Notes: a model not told the origin generated them from the letters alone. A stretch of DNA of 64,000 bases from Cymbidium sinense (GCA_021442155.1 CM038222.1:114021121-114085120); one strand, 5' to 3'. Positions 12,270 to 23,929 are shown, counted from the stretch's first letter. Program-made: numbers and translations.

Positions 12270-13840
12270 ATCTAGTTCAAATGAGGTATTAAAGATGAAA
12301 ATCATAAAGTCTTTTTTTAGAAAAGATATTGAAAATAGGTGGATGAGGTATTTTAATAAACTTTTCAATGAAGGATCTGAAAATACGATTGATTTTAGCA
12401 ACCTTACCCTAAACAAAAATAAAGAATTTAATTTATATCGTAGTATTAGTAAATTTGAAGTTAGAGAAGCTTTAAAGAAAATGAAATGTGGAAAAACAGT
12501 AGGACCTGATGATATTCCAATAGAAGTGTGAAAATGTTTAGGAGATAAAGGAATTTCTTGGCTTAAAAATCTTTTAATATTATTTTAAAGACTTAAAAGA
12601 TGTCAGATGAGTGGAGAAAGAGTTTGTTGGTTTCTATATTTAAGAATAAAGGTGATGCACAAGAGTGCAAATTATAGAGGAATTAAGTTAATGTGTCATA
12701 CATTAAAATTAAGGGAGAGGGTAATTGAGCATAGGTTACGATGCCAGGTAAATCTACTATGGATGCTATACATTTGTTAAGAGGTTTGATGAAAAAGCAT
12801 AAATAAAGTAAGGAGGATCTACATATGATATTTGTTGATTTAGAGAAAGCTTATGATAAAGTTTCAAGAGATGTTCTTTCGAAAGTTCTAGTATTGGTTA
12901 TATTCAAGTCATTAAAGATATGTACACTGAGAAGCATTTTGTGTCCAAACACAAGGAGGATTGAAAATATTTTCTTATTTCAATTGGATTACATCAAGGA
13001 TCACTTTAAGCCCTTATCTTTTGCTTTAGTTATGGATGTTCTTACTAGCATTTAAAGGAAGATGTATCTTGGTGTATGTTTTTTTGTCGATGACATTCTT
13101 CTTGTTGATAAGAGAGAGAGAGTCCAAGAGAAACTTGAATTATGGAAGTCAACCAGTCTAAAAGTTTTCGTTAAGTAGATCTAAACCCGAATATATGGAG
13201 TGTAATTTTAGTAGAAGTTCTAGTGGTAGTATTGTGATATTGGGTGAACAAGTCATTAAAAGAGTGAGATATATATCTAGGCTCAATTGTTCAAAATGAT
13301 GGTGAAATAGTCGGAGATGTTATTAGTAGAATTCAAGTTGGATGTTTGAAGTAGAGGAATGCTTCTAGCTTGTTGTGATAGAAAAGTGGCTCAAACTTAA
13401 GGGAAAATTTTATAAGATGGTGGTAAGACTTGCAATAATTTATGGTGCAGAATGTTGGCCAATATAAGAGAAGCATAAGACTAAGTTAAGTGTTACAGAG
13501 ATGAGGATGCTCAGGTGGATGAGTGGCTTTACTCTTAAAGATAAAATGCAGAATGAGTATCAAAAAGTTGGAGTAGCTCCAATGGTAGATAAGATTGAGG
13601 GAGTCACCTGGTTTTTGGCCACATAAAATGTCTGTCCATGACCTAGGAGAGTAGATGCATTTGATTTGTCTTATGTTAAGAAAGGTAGAGGTAGACCTAA
13701 AAGACTTGGTTAAGATGTATAAAAAATGACCTTAAGTATACTTGAATTAAATGAGAATTTAATACATAATAGACACAATGGAGAAGGATTTATGCCGATC
13801 CCATAGTGGGATAAAGGCTTGTTGTTGTATTGTTGATTCT
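12270..13840 (+). mobile_element. LINE (non-LTR) reverse-transcriptase relic inserted in the copia element
   Basis: The + strand encodes a decayed LINE reverse transcriptase: KMKCGKTVGPDDIPIE, then KCLGDKG, ANYRGIKLM, a conserved MIFVDLEKAYDKVSRDVL block at 12825-12878 and FVDDILLVD at about 13084-13110, the active-site block with the FVDD form typical of LINEs. The carboxy end has GRGRPKKTW-like residues near 13685-13715 and ADP at about 13796. Numerous stops and frameshifts show it is dead. The 5' part with an endonuclease is missing, the usual 5' truncation of LINEs. It lies between the integrase and pre-integrase segments of the copia relic, so it inserted later. Confidence 0.85.
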
Positions 13841-14419
13841 TTGCCACCATCAATGTGGAGTGTTTTGATGGGATAGGATTGTTTTTCTGCAATATTTTTG
13901 AACTTAATAAATTTGGAGAAGGTGTCAAATTTGAAGTGCTTGGGAAATACCCTACAATGACATTGGTAATCATCAATAAATTATACATAATATTTGTTTC
14001 CATATATAGATGCAGTATAGATCTTCATACATTTGAGTGTTTAAGTTCAAGAGATTTTGAACAAGTAGCTACAAGAAATGGAAGTTTATGACTCTTAGAT
14101 AATGGCATGGGCCACATGATTGTTTGGAATTAGAATTTCATATTATTGAAATACTATGATCTAAAATAGATATCATAGAAGAGGAATGATGAATGAGGTT
14201 CTTGATTGATTTTGTGGTGATAGGAGCAAGGTTGGTGTACATGGACCGAAGTGTGAGATGCGAACTGAGTGGGCTGATACCTTTGTGGCAAGGACTTTTA
14301 AGGAGAATTTGATTGTTTCCCAAGTCTTATATTTGGTGAGATCGAAGGTGATGGAGTAAGAGTTGTCATTAGTAAGGAAGGAAAAGGGGATTGTAGGAAA
14401 TGTTTGGGTCATGAGGTAT

Positions 14420-15354
14420 AATTGGACAGAAGCTTACTGTTGGGTGTCGGTAGTATATTATGACCTGTATGGGTAGTTGAGAATGGACTGTTCCTACAAT
14501 AACTTTGTACAGTCCATGATATGCCATAGGTTGTTGGGGTTGGGTTTGATCTATGGTAAGGTGTGTGCCAGTATCTAATACCAATCAGCTGAGGAAGTGG
14601 AGTTGGTAAAGAGAGCTTGAGGGTTGGGGCTGATTGAGGTTGGATCAAATCTGTACCAGCAATGAGCAGCGAGGGACTTGATTTGACACAAATTTGGCAA
14701 ATTATTTGTTGTGAAAGTGGCTTGATCCTGTAGTAACCAAAGGAATATGAGTGAGCAAATTTGATGATGGTTGTCTTGTTGCGTGTGGACACCCACTGCT
14801 ATTGGAGTGAAATGGGCAGCCGCAACTTGTCATTGAACACTAAGAGCTGTTGGAGGCTTCATAGTTTGAAATGAATGGAACTCACAGTGCCTTGATAACT
14901 AGATTGGTTTTCGCATGAGCAGAGAGTAGAGGCCATCAAGTGAGAGTGGTTAGAAATTGGTTCTGATGGCAATCTTGAAGGCTTGGTAAGATGGGAGGTA
15001 GATCATTCAGTGTATGGAAAATGATATCCTTTAAGTGAGAAGCCACCGCTACTAAGAACCAACTTTAGCTTTGATTGTAGAGAGGTATTAGGTCATTATT
15101 TGTTCTTTCATCATGATATGTTGAAGTCCATTTTTAGTTTGGATGCAAGAGCAATTGGTGGATTCGACTGCCTCTATACAATTATCTAGATTTTGGTGCA
15201 AAGTATGTAAGGTGAGATCATATGGGAGAAGGGATGAAGAGATGGAGTAGAGGGCTACTGTGAGGTTTTGATCTAGAAGCGTCCAAGTGTTGCGATGATG
15301 ATTGGGAGTGATTCCATCATCTTGTCAAGTCGCTGGGTCGATCCAAGTATCCAT
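14420..15354 (-). pseudogene. copia gag-protease remnant
   Basis: The reverse-strand translation, patched by eye across frames, gives the plant copia gag (UBN2-type) pattern. A 'LDQNL..ALYS' segment comes first, then 'ESTN...', 'AFK.AIRTN' and 'LSLD.LYSLL', the zinc-knuckle remnant CQIC...CWYRFDP, and 'SSADWY' leading into the protease start. Several knuckle residues are altered. The open frames at 14173-14796 on this strand are fragments of it. Confidence 0.75.
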
Positions 15355-15439
15355 CAAACCCATTGGTCTGAAAGATTTTGAGAACTTGAGGAGATGTGAG
15401 AGTGTAGCTTATTTAAAGTTGGGATTATGGGAATCGTAG

Positions 15440-15724
15440 GGCCAGCTGCTCTGGGTCCAAGAAAGAAGAAGAGGCAGATACATTGAAGTGATGCATTTAA
15501 GAAGAGCACGGCAGAGCTGAAATAGAAAGTACTATCAACAGGATAGAGACGCAGAACTACATTGATTGCTTTATATAGAGCTATAGAGGCGTACATAGGA
15601 TAGACATGTTTTGATTCAGAGATCTAGGAGATGGTTATGAGTTAAGAGTTGTGATGAGTATAGGACATGTAGTGCTATATACTTTTGGGAGAGGTTTGTT
15701 ATGTTATATTACTGTTGTAAACAT
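15440..15724 (-). repeat. Probable 5' LTR of the decayed copia element
   Basis: On the reverse strand a TG-initial stretch near 15724 leads to a clear TATA motif (ctctatataaag, + positions 15568-15580). An untranslated leader then runs up to the gag frame beginning near 15354. No second LTR copy is available to fix the ends. Confidence 0.45.
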
Positions 15725-16040
15725 TCAGAACAACCTTCACAACAACCTCCATCACTTTTAATGATTATATCCAATTGAATGCCAATCCTCACAAACATTA
15801 TCATTATCGCCACCGTGTGTAGTATGATTCTAGCCTCATAGCTTTTCTTTGCCTCCATAACTGTTGTTAAGCAATTCTTTAGCATGCATCTAGCTTTTGT
15901 CGTATTGTTCTTAATCTACATATATTCATTTTCATCACTTTTTTTACACTTAACCTTACAGACTTGAATAATAATTTCTAGCTTTCTTTCTAGAATTATG
16001 ATGATGAATATATATTATATTCTACTAATTTTCTTCTCGT
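15725..16040 (+). other. 3' end of intron 4
   Basis: About 315 bp of intron between the copia LTR and exon 5. It becomes T-rich toward 16040, as an acceptor tract should, but the expected AG immediately before 16041 is absent. Confidence 0.45.
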
Positions 16041-16260
16041 GTGCCAAACTGTGATAGATATTCTTGCAAAGCATGCTTTTGACCACAAAGGATGATTCAC
16101 GCTAGGCAAAGAGAGGCGATTGAAAAACTTTGGATCTCCATAAAAGATCAGCAGATAAGAAGGAAGCAAGGCAAATCGGTCACCAAGTACATGAATGCTT
16201 TTGAGTGGTCAGGAGAAATACTCATGAGAAGATAAGCATACCATTACCCGCTGGAGGCTG
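16041..16260 (+). pseudogene. Exon 5 remnant, cut by the assembly gap
   Basis: The sequence from 16041 supplies the base that completes the exon 4 tryptophan codon and continues CQTVIDILAKHAF. The protein then needs another frame for RQREAIEKLWISIKDQQIRRKQGKSVTKYMNAFEW and a third for NTHEKISIPLPAGG, which runs into the N run. The link to exon 4 rests on phase, on character (a helical Q/R-rich tail) and on my memory of how such proteins continue. A family search would settle it. The acceptor is missing. Confidence 0.6.
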
Positions 16261-16360
16261 NNNNNNNNNNNNNNNNNNNNNNNNNNNNNNNNNNNNNNNN
16301 NNNNNNNNNNNNNNNNNNNNNNNNNNNNNNNNNNNNNNNNNNNNNNNNNNNNNNNNNNNN
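16261..16360. other. Assembly gap (100 N)
   Basis: Exactly 100 N, a conventional placeholder of unknown true size. The end of the host gene and most of a giant LTR (over 7 kb) have probably been lost here. Confidence 0.99.
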
Positions 16361-16940
16361 CTTAGGCATTTCCAAAATATTATGTTGTTGGACTATAAGC
16401 CCTAACATTCTAATAAGATTCCAACTTAAATAAAAGTAAAATCTCTATTTCAAAAATATAAAGCCTCATTATAGGGTAGATTGGAGAACCCACAAAGCTT
16501 CCTAGTATCTTGGGTACTCCCTACTTGCCTTCCTATGGAATTTGTAAATAAGTATTTCTATTTGAACTTTCCCACTCAATTTCTAAAAAGTACATAGTAT
16601 ATCTTTGAAATCTTTAGATATGCTTATTGACTACTTTAATCGAGTGTGTTCTTAGGAAATTCTTTTTTTCTAAGATGTAATTAACTATGGAAGCTTTCTT
16701 CCATAGAGAACTAAAGAACATGACATAAAATAAACCCTACTTTACTTGTCCATGTAAAGTAGGGAAAGATCTCTGGTATATATGTAGACCTATCTGACTT
16801 AGGAGTTCTTATTATGTTATTAGGTCCATTGTAGTGTGATGTTTCTATCTTCTGATATACATCATACCTTAATGTCACACCCAATCACTTTAATAAGTAT
16901 CCTATAAGATCTGTGTGGTGTCCTACAACTCCAGACACCA
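16361..16940 (+). repeat. End of giant LTR, copy D (5' LTR of Tat element 1)
   Basis: Matches the last 0.6 kb of copies B (35800-36428) and C (61280-61875). The same landmarks appear in the same order: cttaggcattt, 'aaagcctcattatag', 'ctccctacttg', the 'catgtaaagtaggga..gatctctggta' block, 'cagaccatct'-like text, and 'aagatctgtgtggtgtcc' near the end. It ends in CACCA at about 16940. The following ACTCC suggests that the usual LTR/primer-site junction has suffered a deletion of about 15 bp. Confidence 0.8.
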
Positions 16941-17480
16941 ACTCCAAATTAAAACACTACAACCACTTAAGTAATTTAAAATTTTATTTTGACTAATATT
17001 ATTTATAGGTACGGGTACTCATGTTAATTATCATAGATAATGAGCATAATTTGTTGACAATGGGGCTAAGAGACTTTTGAAAGTCTTAAAAAGTACAACT
17101 AAAGTTCACTTCAGCTCCTACAAAATAATAGCAAGGTAGAAGCAGCTAACAACAAGATTCTCAACTTACTAAAGAAGAAGGTAGAATGTGATAAAGCCAA
17201 AATAGGTTAATGCATTACCATAAATACTCTAGACCCTCAAGATGACTCTTACTAATGTAACAAGGCATTCCCTATTTTCCCTTTCACATGGAATAGAAGC
17301 AATTTTATTCATCGATACAAGCTTCATAACCAAATAATCTTTGTAATGGAAGGACTAGAGATGATATTAGTAAGTGGGAAAAGGCAAATTTTGAAGCGAT
17401 AGAGGAAACACTCAACATGCTCAAAGAATTTGGGTTACAAAAAACAAGTTTCATCCTCTCTCAAGATCAGATAGAGAGGA
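16941..17480 (+). other. Leader of Tat element 1
   Basis: Untranslated sequence between LTR D and the first coding traces. It lacks the hairpin tandem repeats found in the leaders behind copies B and C. A short broken coiled-coil-like reading (about 17090-17210, rich in L, N and K) is present but not assignable. Confidence 0.5.
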
Positions 17481-18480
17481 TTCCAGGAGGATCCGTTTGT
17501 TGCCTCCACTAGTGGTGCATCTACAACCGACAGTTTCTAGGAGTAGGAGGTTGTACATTGGCCTTTGCTCTATTCTACGCTAAGTAGGTGGAGCCTACAA
17601 ATGCTTGAAGTCTGATACTCAGTTTGATTTATGATATGTTATCCCCCACAGTGTAGGGAGGCAGATCCATCAGGAGAGGGCCCATGAGGCCCATACATCA
17701 TACATTACTAGTAGAGAGTGATGGAGGTTCAGCCGTCAGTCAGTCTCTTCTACTTTGGTTGACCTTCTAGCTCGGTGCGATACCCGCGCTGACCATACTG
17801 ATAGTATCCTCCTCACGGGGACCAGCCATCACAAAAGGGTTGCTCCTGTACATAGAGAGTCGGTGGTGTCTCCACCCCATGGCTCTACCCACATCCACCG
17901 CCGTCAGCATCATCACCATTCCATCAAGGCCATGAAGAGGCTTGGGGAAAAATATACCCCGTTGGTGATCCAGCTATGACCAAGGGATCCTACTCCTCAT
18001 ACACCACCCATTGTGGTAGGGTCGAGCTCTCCTACTCGACCTTCTGCCCCAGTAGTAGTGCAGAAGAAGTGGCGACCCCGGAGCATCATGGTCATTCCAT
18101 CACCGACTCCACCCATTCAATCAGACGAAGATGGTGTTGACTATCATGGATATTCCAAATGACATTCCATGGCGTAGTGGTAGAGGATCATCCTAGGATT
18201 GTTACCCCTATTACATCCAATATCAGTTAGGATTATCATTCTTCTAGTGAGTACAGTCTACACAGGATTGACTCCCTAGCCACAGGTGAGGTCCATTGCC
18301 TCTCGGTGCATGATAGCAATCACACTAGTCAGCCCAAGCTGTTTGTACCTATAGAGTTAAATCGATCCTTAGATGAGATAGTTGCACACTATTTTATGGA
18401 GAAAAAGTAGATCTTACGGTATGCATGGTCTGATGAAGAAATAGTCACCTTCAATCCAAATAAAGATGACTTGATGGGGG
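17480..18480 (+). pseudogene. Extra coding region upstream of gag, Tat element 1
   Basis: Decayed frame whose part at 17740-18010 (DLLARCDTRADHTD.ILLTGTSHHKR) is clearly related to 63735-64000 in element 2 at both the nucleotide and protein level. The two copies fall at the same place relative to the LTR end and leader, so this is element sequence, not captured host sequence. Ogre-type elements have an extra ORF1 of unknown role at this position. The open frame at 17755-17979 is its best preserved fragment. No domain was recognised. Confidence 0.6.
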
Positions 18481-19900
18481 ATTCAACTAGCATATGCATG
18501 GCCGATACTAGAGGTTTTCTTCTCAGGGAGCAACAGGCTATGGAAGGTGATGAGGTTGATCAAGGAGACACCGCAGAATCAGCCCATCACCTTCTCCTTC
18601 AATTAAGGCATAAAGATGAATAGATTGATAGGATGGCACAGTAGTGGCAGGACTTGTTAGCAGTAGTGTCAATGCTTTAGAAGCAAGCCCCTCCAGTTCA
18701 TCCTAGTACAATCGATGTCAATCAACCAGAGTTAGTGCATGTCTTAGATCCAGTTAAGACTCTACCTTCTGTTGAGCAAGGTAGCACTAGTCTGTATAGG
18801 AAGGTAGTGGATAGTACCTCCATACATGGAAAAGATCTAAAATCCATGCTTGAGTAGTAGGTGAAGAAAGCTTTGGCTCAAGCCTAGCGAGGATCATCAG
18901 TTCTAAAGGGTAGACCCTACCAGAGGAATTCGATGCTATCCAGTATCGTAAGGGTTTTGTGTCTCCTTCATTCAAGAGCTTTGATGGCAGTGGAAATCTG
19001 AGGCAGTATATAGCTCACTTCACACACAGATATTGCAATGCAGGTGGCAGCGATGCTTTACTCTTTAGACTCTTTGTCAGTAGCCTAGCGGGTTTTACTT
19101 TTGATTGGTATGTTGAACTGCCCAATGGTTCAGTTAAGACATTTGCTGAGTTAGAGTAACTCTTCATTAGGAGATTTGATGGAGCTTAGCAAAGGGTTAC
19201 GGTAGGTGATCTCGTTGTAGCCCAATAGTATTTTGGTGAGTCACTTATTCATTATATTCTCTGATGGCATAACCTGAGTACAAAGGGTGAACCACAGCTA
19301 TCTAAGCAGCATACCATTGAGATTCTCTAGAAGAATACCCATGGCCCAGTCGCCTTCATGCTTAAGGGCTTCACTATAAAGATATTTGAGAAGCTAATCA
19401 ATAAGGGGGCTAGTCTACAAGAAGAGGCCAAATAGTTGCCTTTTGGATCGGTTCAAAGCAAAATAGCAAATCTAAAGGAGGTAGAAGTGGTTGACAAGGG
19501 AAGTAGCTAGCTAGAGATCAGTCTAAGTGACCATGACCTCAGTAGCCTCCACCTCCTTTGCCACCACCAAGGTAGCCATACCGGCCTCCACCTCAACCTC
19601 CATGGGCAGCACAGCCACCGCCTCAGCCATACCACCAACAGCAGCAGCATGCATATCTCCCGCCAGGTAGCTATGGTCCACATACTCTATTAGATAAGTT
19701 AAACAAATCTTATTCTTTTAAGAGGGAGGTAATTTGGAAGATCTTTAAGAATCTCTTAAAGAAACCTGATTTTTAGCTACCCGAGCTTATGAGAACGGAG
19801 GAAATAGGCAAAAGTCATGATCCAAACTTTTGCCCTTAACCCCGTATGCAAGGCCACATTTTGGAGGATTGCTTCACATTCAAGGGTTGGCTTAAGCACA
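18480..19900 (+). pseudogene. gag of Tat element 1
   Basis: The 18910-19440 stretch encodes the retrotransposon gag core: SPSFKSFDGSGNLRQYIAHF, then FVSSLAGFTFDWYVELPNGS, then LFIRRFDGA. This is the usual F.G..P..HL..F / L.G.A..W...LP pattern of plant Ty3/gypsy gag. A proline/glutamine-rich region follows at 19540-19680. A zinc-knuckle-like remnant (FCP*PRMQGHILEDCFTFK) lies at about 19828-19885, where the expected tyrosine/histidine residues are hit by a stop. It is interrupted by many stops, mostly TAG. Confidence 0.8.
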
Positions 19901-21030
19901 ATTTCAAAATCAGTGTTGTCGTTATCCCGAAGGAATACCTTATGGAATAACCTTCTAATTCTATTAGGGTAATCCTTGGGTATACAGTGATCCTACCAAA
20001 ACCAAAGAAGGTTGGAACACTCCTTTGTCTAAAACCTCTAAGAAAATCATTTAGAAGATCAAGAAGCTTTCTTTGTAGGTTCCTGAGTCAGGTTAAACCT
20101 CCAACACCAAGGAAGGTTTGCAAGTTGCCAGTGCCAACTCTAGGAAAGTGGGAGCTCAGCAGCAGTAGCATGTGTCAACCCAGGATAGCCCCTTAGCATA
20201 GCCACCGACCATGTCTAGACTCCAGCCTTCAGTTGCAGCTTCCACACCGATAACTTTTAACATTTCAACTAGTTCTTTTGTTTCTTCTACTAGTAGAACT
20301 CTTGTATCAGGGGATAAGGGCATCAAATACCTTATTCCACTCACTCTACCTGACTTCTACTTTGTACCTCCAAATACATCCAAGAAATTGAAGAATAAAG
20401 CTGATTTGAATTACATCTGTGTCTCTTCTGATGAGTTATCTTCTTCTATTCCTAATGATAACTCTTTAAGTCTAACTAACTATAATAATTTTGATCTTCC
20501 TCTTTCTAATTCAGATTTGGACTTTCCAACTCTGAATACTATGAGTTCACCTCTTAAGATTGACTTAGAATCATCTAATTTTGAGGGTCCCATAGGAGAA
20601 GTTATAGGTGAGCTTGAAGTGCAAGTAGAACTTGCCACCACCTTGCCTCCAGAGATTACCGAAGTCAACCTCCCTAGTGGCAAGGTTCTACCTCCTAGGG
20701 TAGCACCTCATGATAGAGGGAAACAAGTCATTAGTATTGAAGATTAAGAAGCCCTTCCACAGGGTGCTCCACCCTTAGATATGCTTATGGAAGACCAACC
20801 AAAGGTGAACTACATCATCCTTTCTCATCTAAGAAAGTTACCATCTAAGCTAAAAATAATTTCAATAAATGCACCTCCAAGAAGCTAGAGATAATCACTA
20901 TCAAGACCTCCTTGATTTATGTTATATAGCGGATTTTGGTGATGAGAGCATTATGCAAAAGAAGCCTAATGGATCACCTTCACAGATGAAGACCTTCTAC
21001 TGGGAGACTTGGAGTACAACTGTCCCCTAT
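19900..21030 (+). pseudogene. gag-protease linker of Tat element 1
   Basis: Decayed coding region between the gag knuckle and protease. The longest open piece (20211-20747, 178 residues) is serine/threonine-rich and acidic with no recognised domain. It lies in the same direction as gag and pol and is probably the variable linker of the polyprotein. Confidence 0.55.
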
Positions 21031-21560
21031 ACATTACAGTCAACATGGATAGGTTCAGGCTCACCAGAGTTCTCGTGGGTTTAGGTGCATCAATAAACAT
21101 TACGAACCTAAAGACCCTTGACTATTTGAAGATCGACATCTCTACTCTCTAAGGATATAGGATGATGTTGAGAGGATTCAATGATCAAGGCGATTGGGCT
21201 TTAGGTTCCATAGTGTTACCGTTGAAGATCGGTGATTGCAAGACATCCAAGTTCTACATCATTGATTCGAATACTTTGTTCACTGCTTTGCTTGGCAGGC
21301 CTTGGATACATCAGAACATGATTGTTCCATCCTCCCTTCATCAGTGCATCAATGGGGATGAAAAGCCATTCTCAGTTAGAGAGGTTGAGATCTATGAGGA
21401 TGCGACCTATTATCTTCCTCAAAATATCCTTTCTCGTGAACTTGGACAAAATTCAAATACAAATCTAGAAACAAAAGAAAATGAAACAAAAGAAAAGATA
21501 AAAGAAAATGAAAAGAAAAAGGAAAGTCCAAGTACACAAGAAAGGGGAATTGAGGAATAA
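21030..21560 (+). pseudogene. Retropepsin-like protease of Tat element 1
   Basis: The stretch from 21070 reads VLVGLGASINI. Tat and other plant gypsy proteases usually have an aspartate-glycine-glycine-alanine-serine core here, so the catalytic aspartate has been lost. Downstream are GYRMMLRGFNDQG and FYIIDSNTLFTALLGRPWIH, the normal 'LLGRPW' end of the domain. The tail (21440-21560) is a lysine/glutamate-rich linker. Confidence 0.8.
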
Positions 21561-22629
21561 GTGGATTCGCATATCACATTCCACCCACAGTTCATTCCAT
21601 CATATGGATATGTGGGTAGGATGGCTCAACCTCTATTAGGCAGAGGCAGAGATAGAAATAGAGGTAGTTCCAGAGGTGGGAGACCCCCTAGTTGGCCTTC
21701 AGCCAATAGAGGTCATGTTCAGTTCACAGGAATACCCCTACTATCCACATAGACTTGGAATCTAGTTTGGAGGATGAGTCCAATGTGATTAGTATACCAG
21801 CCAACCCCTCTTAGCGGGTTCCATTGGAGATGACTCTTGATCCATCCAGAAACGAAGACCAGGCCTCCAAGCAAAGCAAAGTATTCAAAATTGGTTTAAG
21901 TGAAACTATTCAGTAGCAGTTGGGAACCTTAGCTCTTACATAACTTACATCTTAAAAAGTTGAAGGTATAGCAGTTAAGGAAGTCCCTAAGTCTTCCAGT
22001 GACATGAAGCAGAAGAGGTTCTTTTTGGGTTCATCATCCTCAAGTTTAGAGCTCGATGGAGGACTTGAAGATACTTTAAAGAATTAATGGAATTACCTTT
22101 TGACTTTTACTCACCTTGTGTTCAAAATCTTATACAAAAAAGTTTAGTTCTTCACACTTGGTCCAAGCACTGGTCAAAATATTTCAAAAAATAATGGAAT
22201 AATATAGGCAGGGAAGCACAATCAAGAGCAGGACTAGGATGATTACAGTGGTCGATGATGAAAGATTGCCTAATTGTTACCAACCATTTGGAGTCGATAG
22301 GTTCTTCTCACATCCCCAACTCTTATGAGAATGCGTGTTTAAAAACTTTAAATTATCAGATGATCTCCAAGTCAAAGAGGCACCGCCAGAATTTGAAGAA
22401 GAAATTCATTCAACAATCGACAAGCTTAAAGAAATCAACCTCAGGACAGAAGAAAATCCTCACCCAACATACATCAGTTCATTGCTAAATGAAGAAGAAA
22501 CCAATGACTTAGTTAGGCTATTGACTGAGTTTAAAGACTTCTTTACATGGAGATAAGAAGAAATGCCTGGATTATCTTCTAGCATTGTAGTCCATAAGCT
22601 AGCAATAGATCCTAACGTTATCCCTATTA

Positions 22630-23300
22630 AGTAAGCTCCTAGATGTATGCGATTAGAAATTGAACAATAGGTCATTTCTGAAGTCAAGAAACTGATCGAT
22701 GCTAGTTTCATCAGGGAAGAAAAATATCCTACCTGGTTAGCTAGTGTCATCCTAGTTAAGAAGAAGAATGGCCAAATTCATATTTGTGTCAATTTTAGGG
22801 ACTTAAATAAGGCATGTCCTAAGGATGAGTTTCCTCTTCCTATACTAGAATTAATGGTGGACATTGCCTCATCTCATGCAGTCTTCTCTTTCATGGATGG
22901 ATCATCTGGCTATAACCAAATCAAGATGTCTCCAGAAGATGAAAGAAAACACTACTTTTGAACCCGTCAAAATCTTTGTTATAGGGTCATGCCTTTCGGC
23001 CTTAAAAATGTTGGTGTTACATGCCAACGGGCCATGACTTAGATCTTCAATGAACTCATCCATCATCAGGTTGAGTGCTACATTGATGATCTAGTAGTGA
23101 AAAGTCTAGAAAAGGAAGACCATCTCTTTGACTTGAGAGTAGTTTTCGAACAGTTAAGATAATATAACCTCAAGATGAATCCCCTAAAGTGTGCATTCAG
23201 AGTCACTTTAGAAACATTCCTTGGGTTTGTTGTTCGACACTAGAGAATAGAAATAGATCCTGAAAAGATTAAATCTATCTTAGAAATGCCACCTCCTAAG
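22630..23300 (+). pseudogene. Reverse transcriptase of Tat element 1
   Basis: Recognisable blocks in order: FIREEKYPTWLASVILVKKKNG, ICVNFRDLNKACPKDEFPLP, FSFMDGSSGYNQIKMSPED, MPFGLKNVGVTCQRAMT, and the catalytic YIDD at 23079-23090 (CYIDDLVVKS). The block LKMNPLKCAF follows. The active-site aspartates survive, but stop codons (TGA for arginine in the TRTR region, TAG and TAA elsewhere) break the frame. It belongs to the gypsy type, as the 'FGL.NA..TFQR' block shows. Confidence 0.9.
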
Positions 23301-23730
23301 AGTTTAACTCAACTCAGATCCTTTCAAGGATGGTTGGCGTATCTAAGATGCTTTATCTCAAACTTATCAGGGTGATGCAAACCCTTCTCAGCACTTGTCA
23401 AAAAAGATGCCAAGTTCAAGTGAGATGATAAGTGCCAGCACACATTTGAAGATATCAAAGAATACTTAGTGAAGCCGTCGATTCTAGCAGCCCCTATCCC
23501 GGGCAGGCCATTGATCCTTTACACTGTTGCATTGGATGACTCCCTCAGTGCTCTGTTGACCCAAGCCAATGATGAGGGGAAGAAAAGTGTTATCTACTAC
23601 CTTAGCCATCATCTAATTCCTACTGAAGCAAACTATCCACCTATTGAAAAACATTACCTAGCTTTGATCTTTACATCTCAGAAACTACTGCACTACATGC
23701 TTTCTTATAAGGAGAACTTAATCTCCTGAA
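23300..23730 (+). pseudogene. First RNase H domain of Tat element 1
   Basis: Follows reverse transcriptase through the connection segment (SILEMPPPKSLTQLRSFQGWLAYLRCFISN). It reads PGRPLILYTVALDDSLSALL, then KSVIYYLSHHLIPTEANYPPIEKHYLAL, the normal gypsy RNase H order. This domain frequently shows altered catalytic residues in dual-RNase H elements. Here the first acidic position appears as 'VALDDS', so activity is doubtful. Confidence 0.8.
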
Positions 23731-23929
23731 CCAATCCACTGTAGTACCTCATGACACAGCCAACGCTTTACAAATATTTGGCTCATTAGTCCATGATACT
23801 CTCACAGTTTGATATCACATTTGTACCCCTCTGTATGGTAAAAGGACAGGCACTAGCGGATTTCTTAGCAGCACACCCACTTTCTATTGATTCTCCGCTT
23901 AGTGATAATCTCCCCGATGAACAAATCAT

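Larger units (their letters stand above)
10350..15725 (-). mobile_element. Decayed Ty1/copia retrotransposon on the - strand in intron 4
   Basis: Read on the reverse strand the domains come in copia order, all broken by stops and frameshifts. A likely LTR lies at 15440-15724. Gag follows at about 14800-15354 with the recognisable LPP/PSYQAFK..IRT and PLSLD.LYSLL segments. Next come a CQIC...AHCWYRFDP zinc-knuckle remnant (about 14640-14710), a protease region (14560-14600), and a pre-integrase segment (14170-14420). The element is interrupted by the LINE. It resumes with the integrase end (11840-12110, including PKQVRVVKRKHQH and the SPY.LLY segment) and reverse transcriptase (11020-11740, GCKWTLKTKDN and YTKTFS). 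The element lies antisense to the host gene. Its 3' LTR was not located. Confidence 0.8.
3981..16260 (+). pseudogene. Five-exon plant gene of unknown function, decayed, 3' end in assembly gap
   Basis: Exons read by frame and splice sites: 3981-4158, 6462-6736, 7234-7323, 8924-9255 and about 16041-16260. Donors and acceptors are GT/AG for introns 1-3. Phases are consistent: phase 1 across intron 1, phase 0 after exon 2, and TG|G across intron 4. The product would be about 300 residues or more: a proline-rich N-terminus with an acidic start, a basic helical middle, an acidic loop (EDDGEEAE), a helical segment ending in AARRYKVPW, and a basic QRR-rich tail (RRKQGKS). Damage: an in-frame TGA at 6600, two compensating frameshifts at about 6630-6690, a missing AG before exon 5 (sequence reads ttctcgt), and frameshifts in exon 5. 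I do not recognise a function. The exon chain looks like a conserved plant protein and probably is nuclear given its basic tail, but that is inference. Decay versus assembly error cannot be told apart from one sequence. Confidence 0.7.

Noticed and set aside
16205..16405. Open frame across the N run
   Set aside because: It joins exon 5 remnant to LTR D through 100 N; the continuity is artificial.
20211..20747. 178-residue frame as a separate host gene
   Set aside because: It sits between gag and protease of the Tat element in the same direction, so it is best read as the polyprotein linker.
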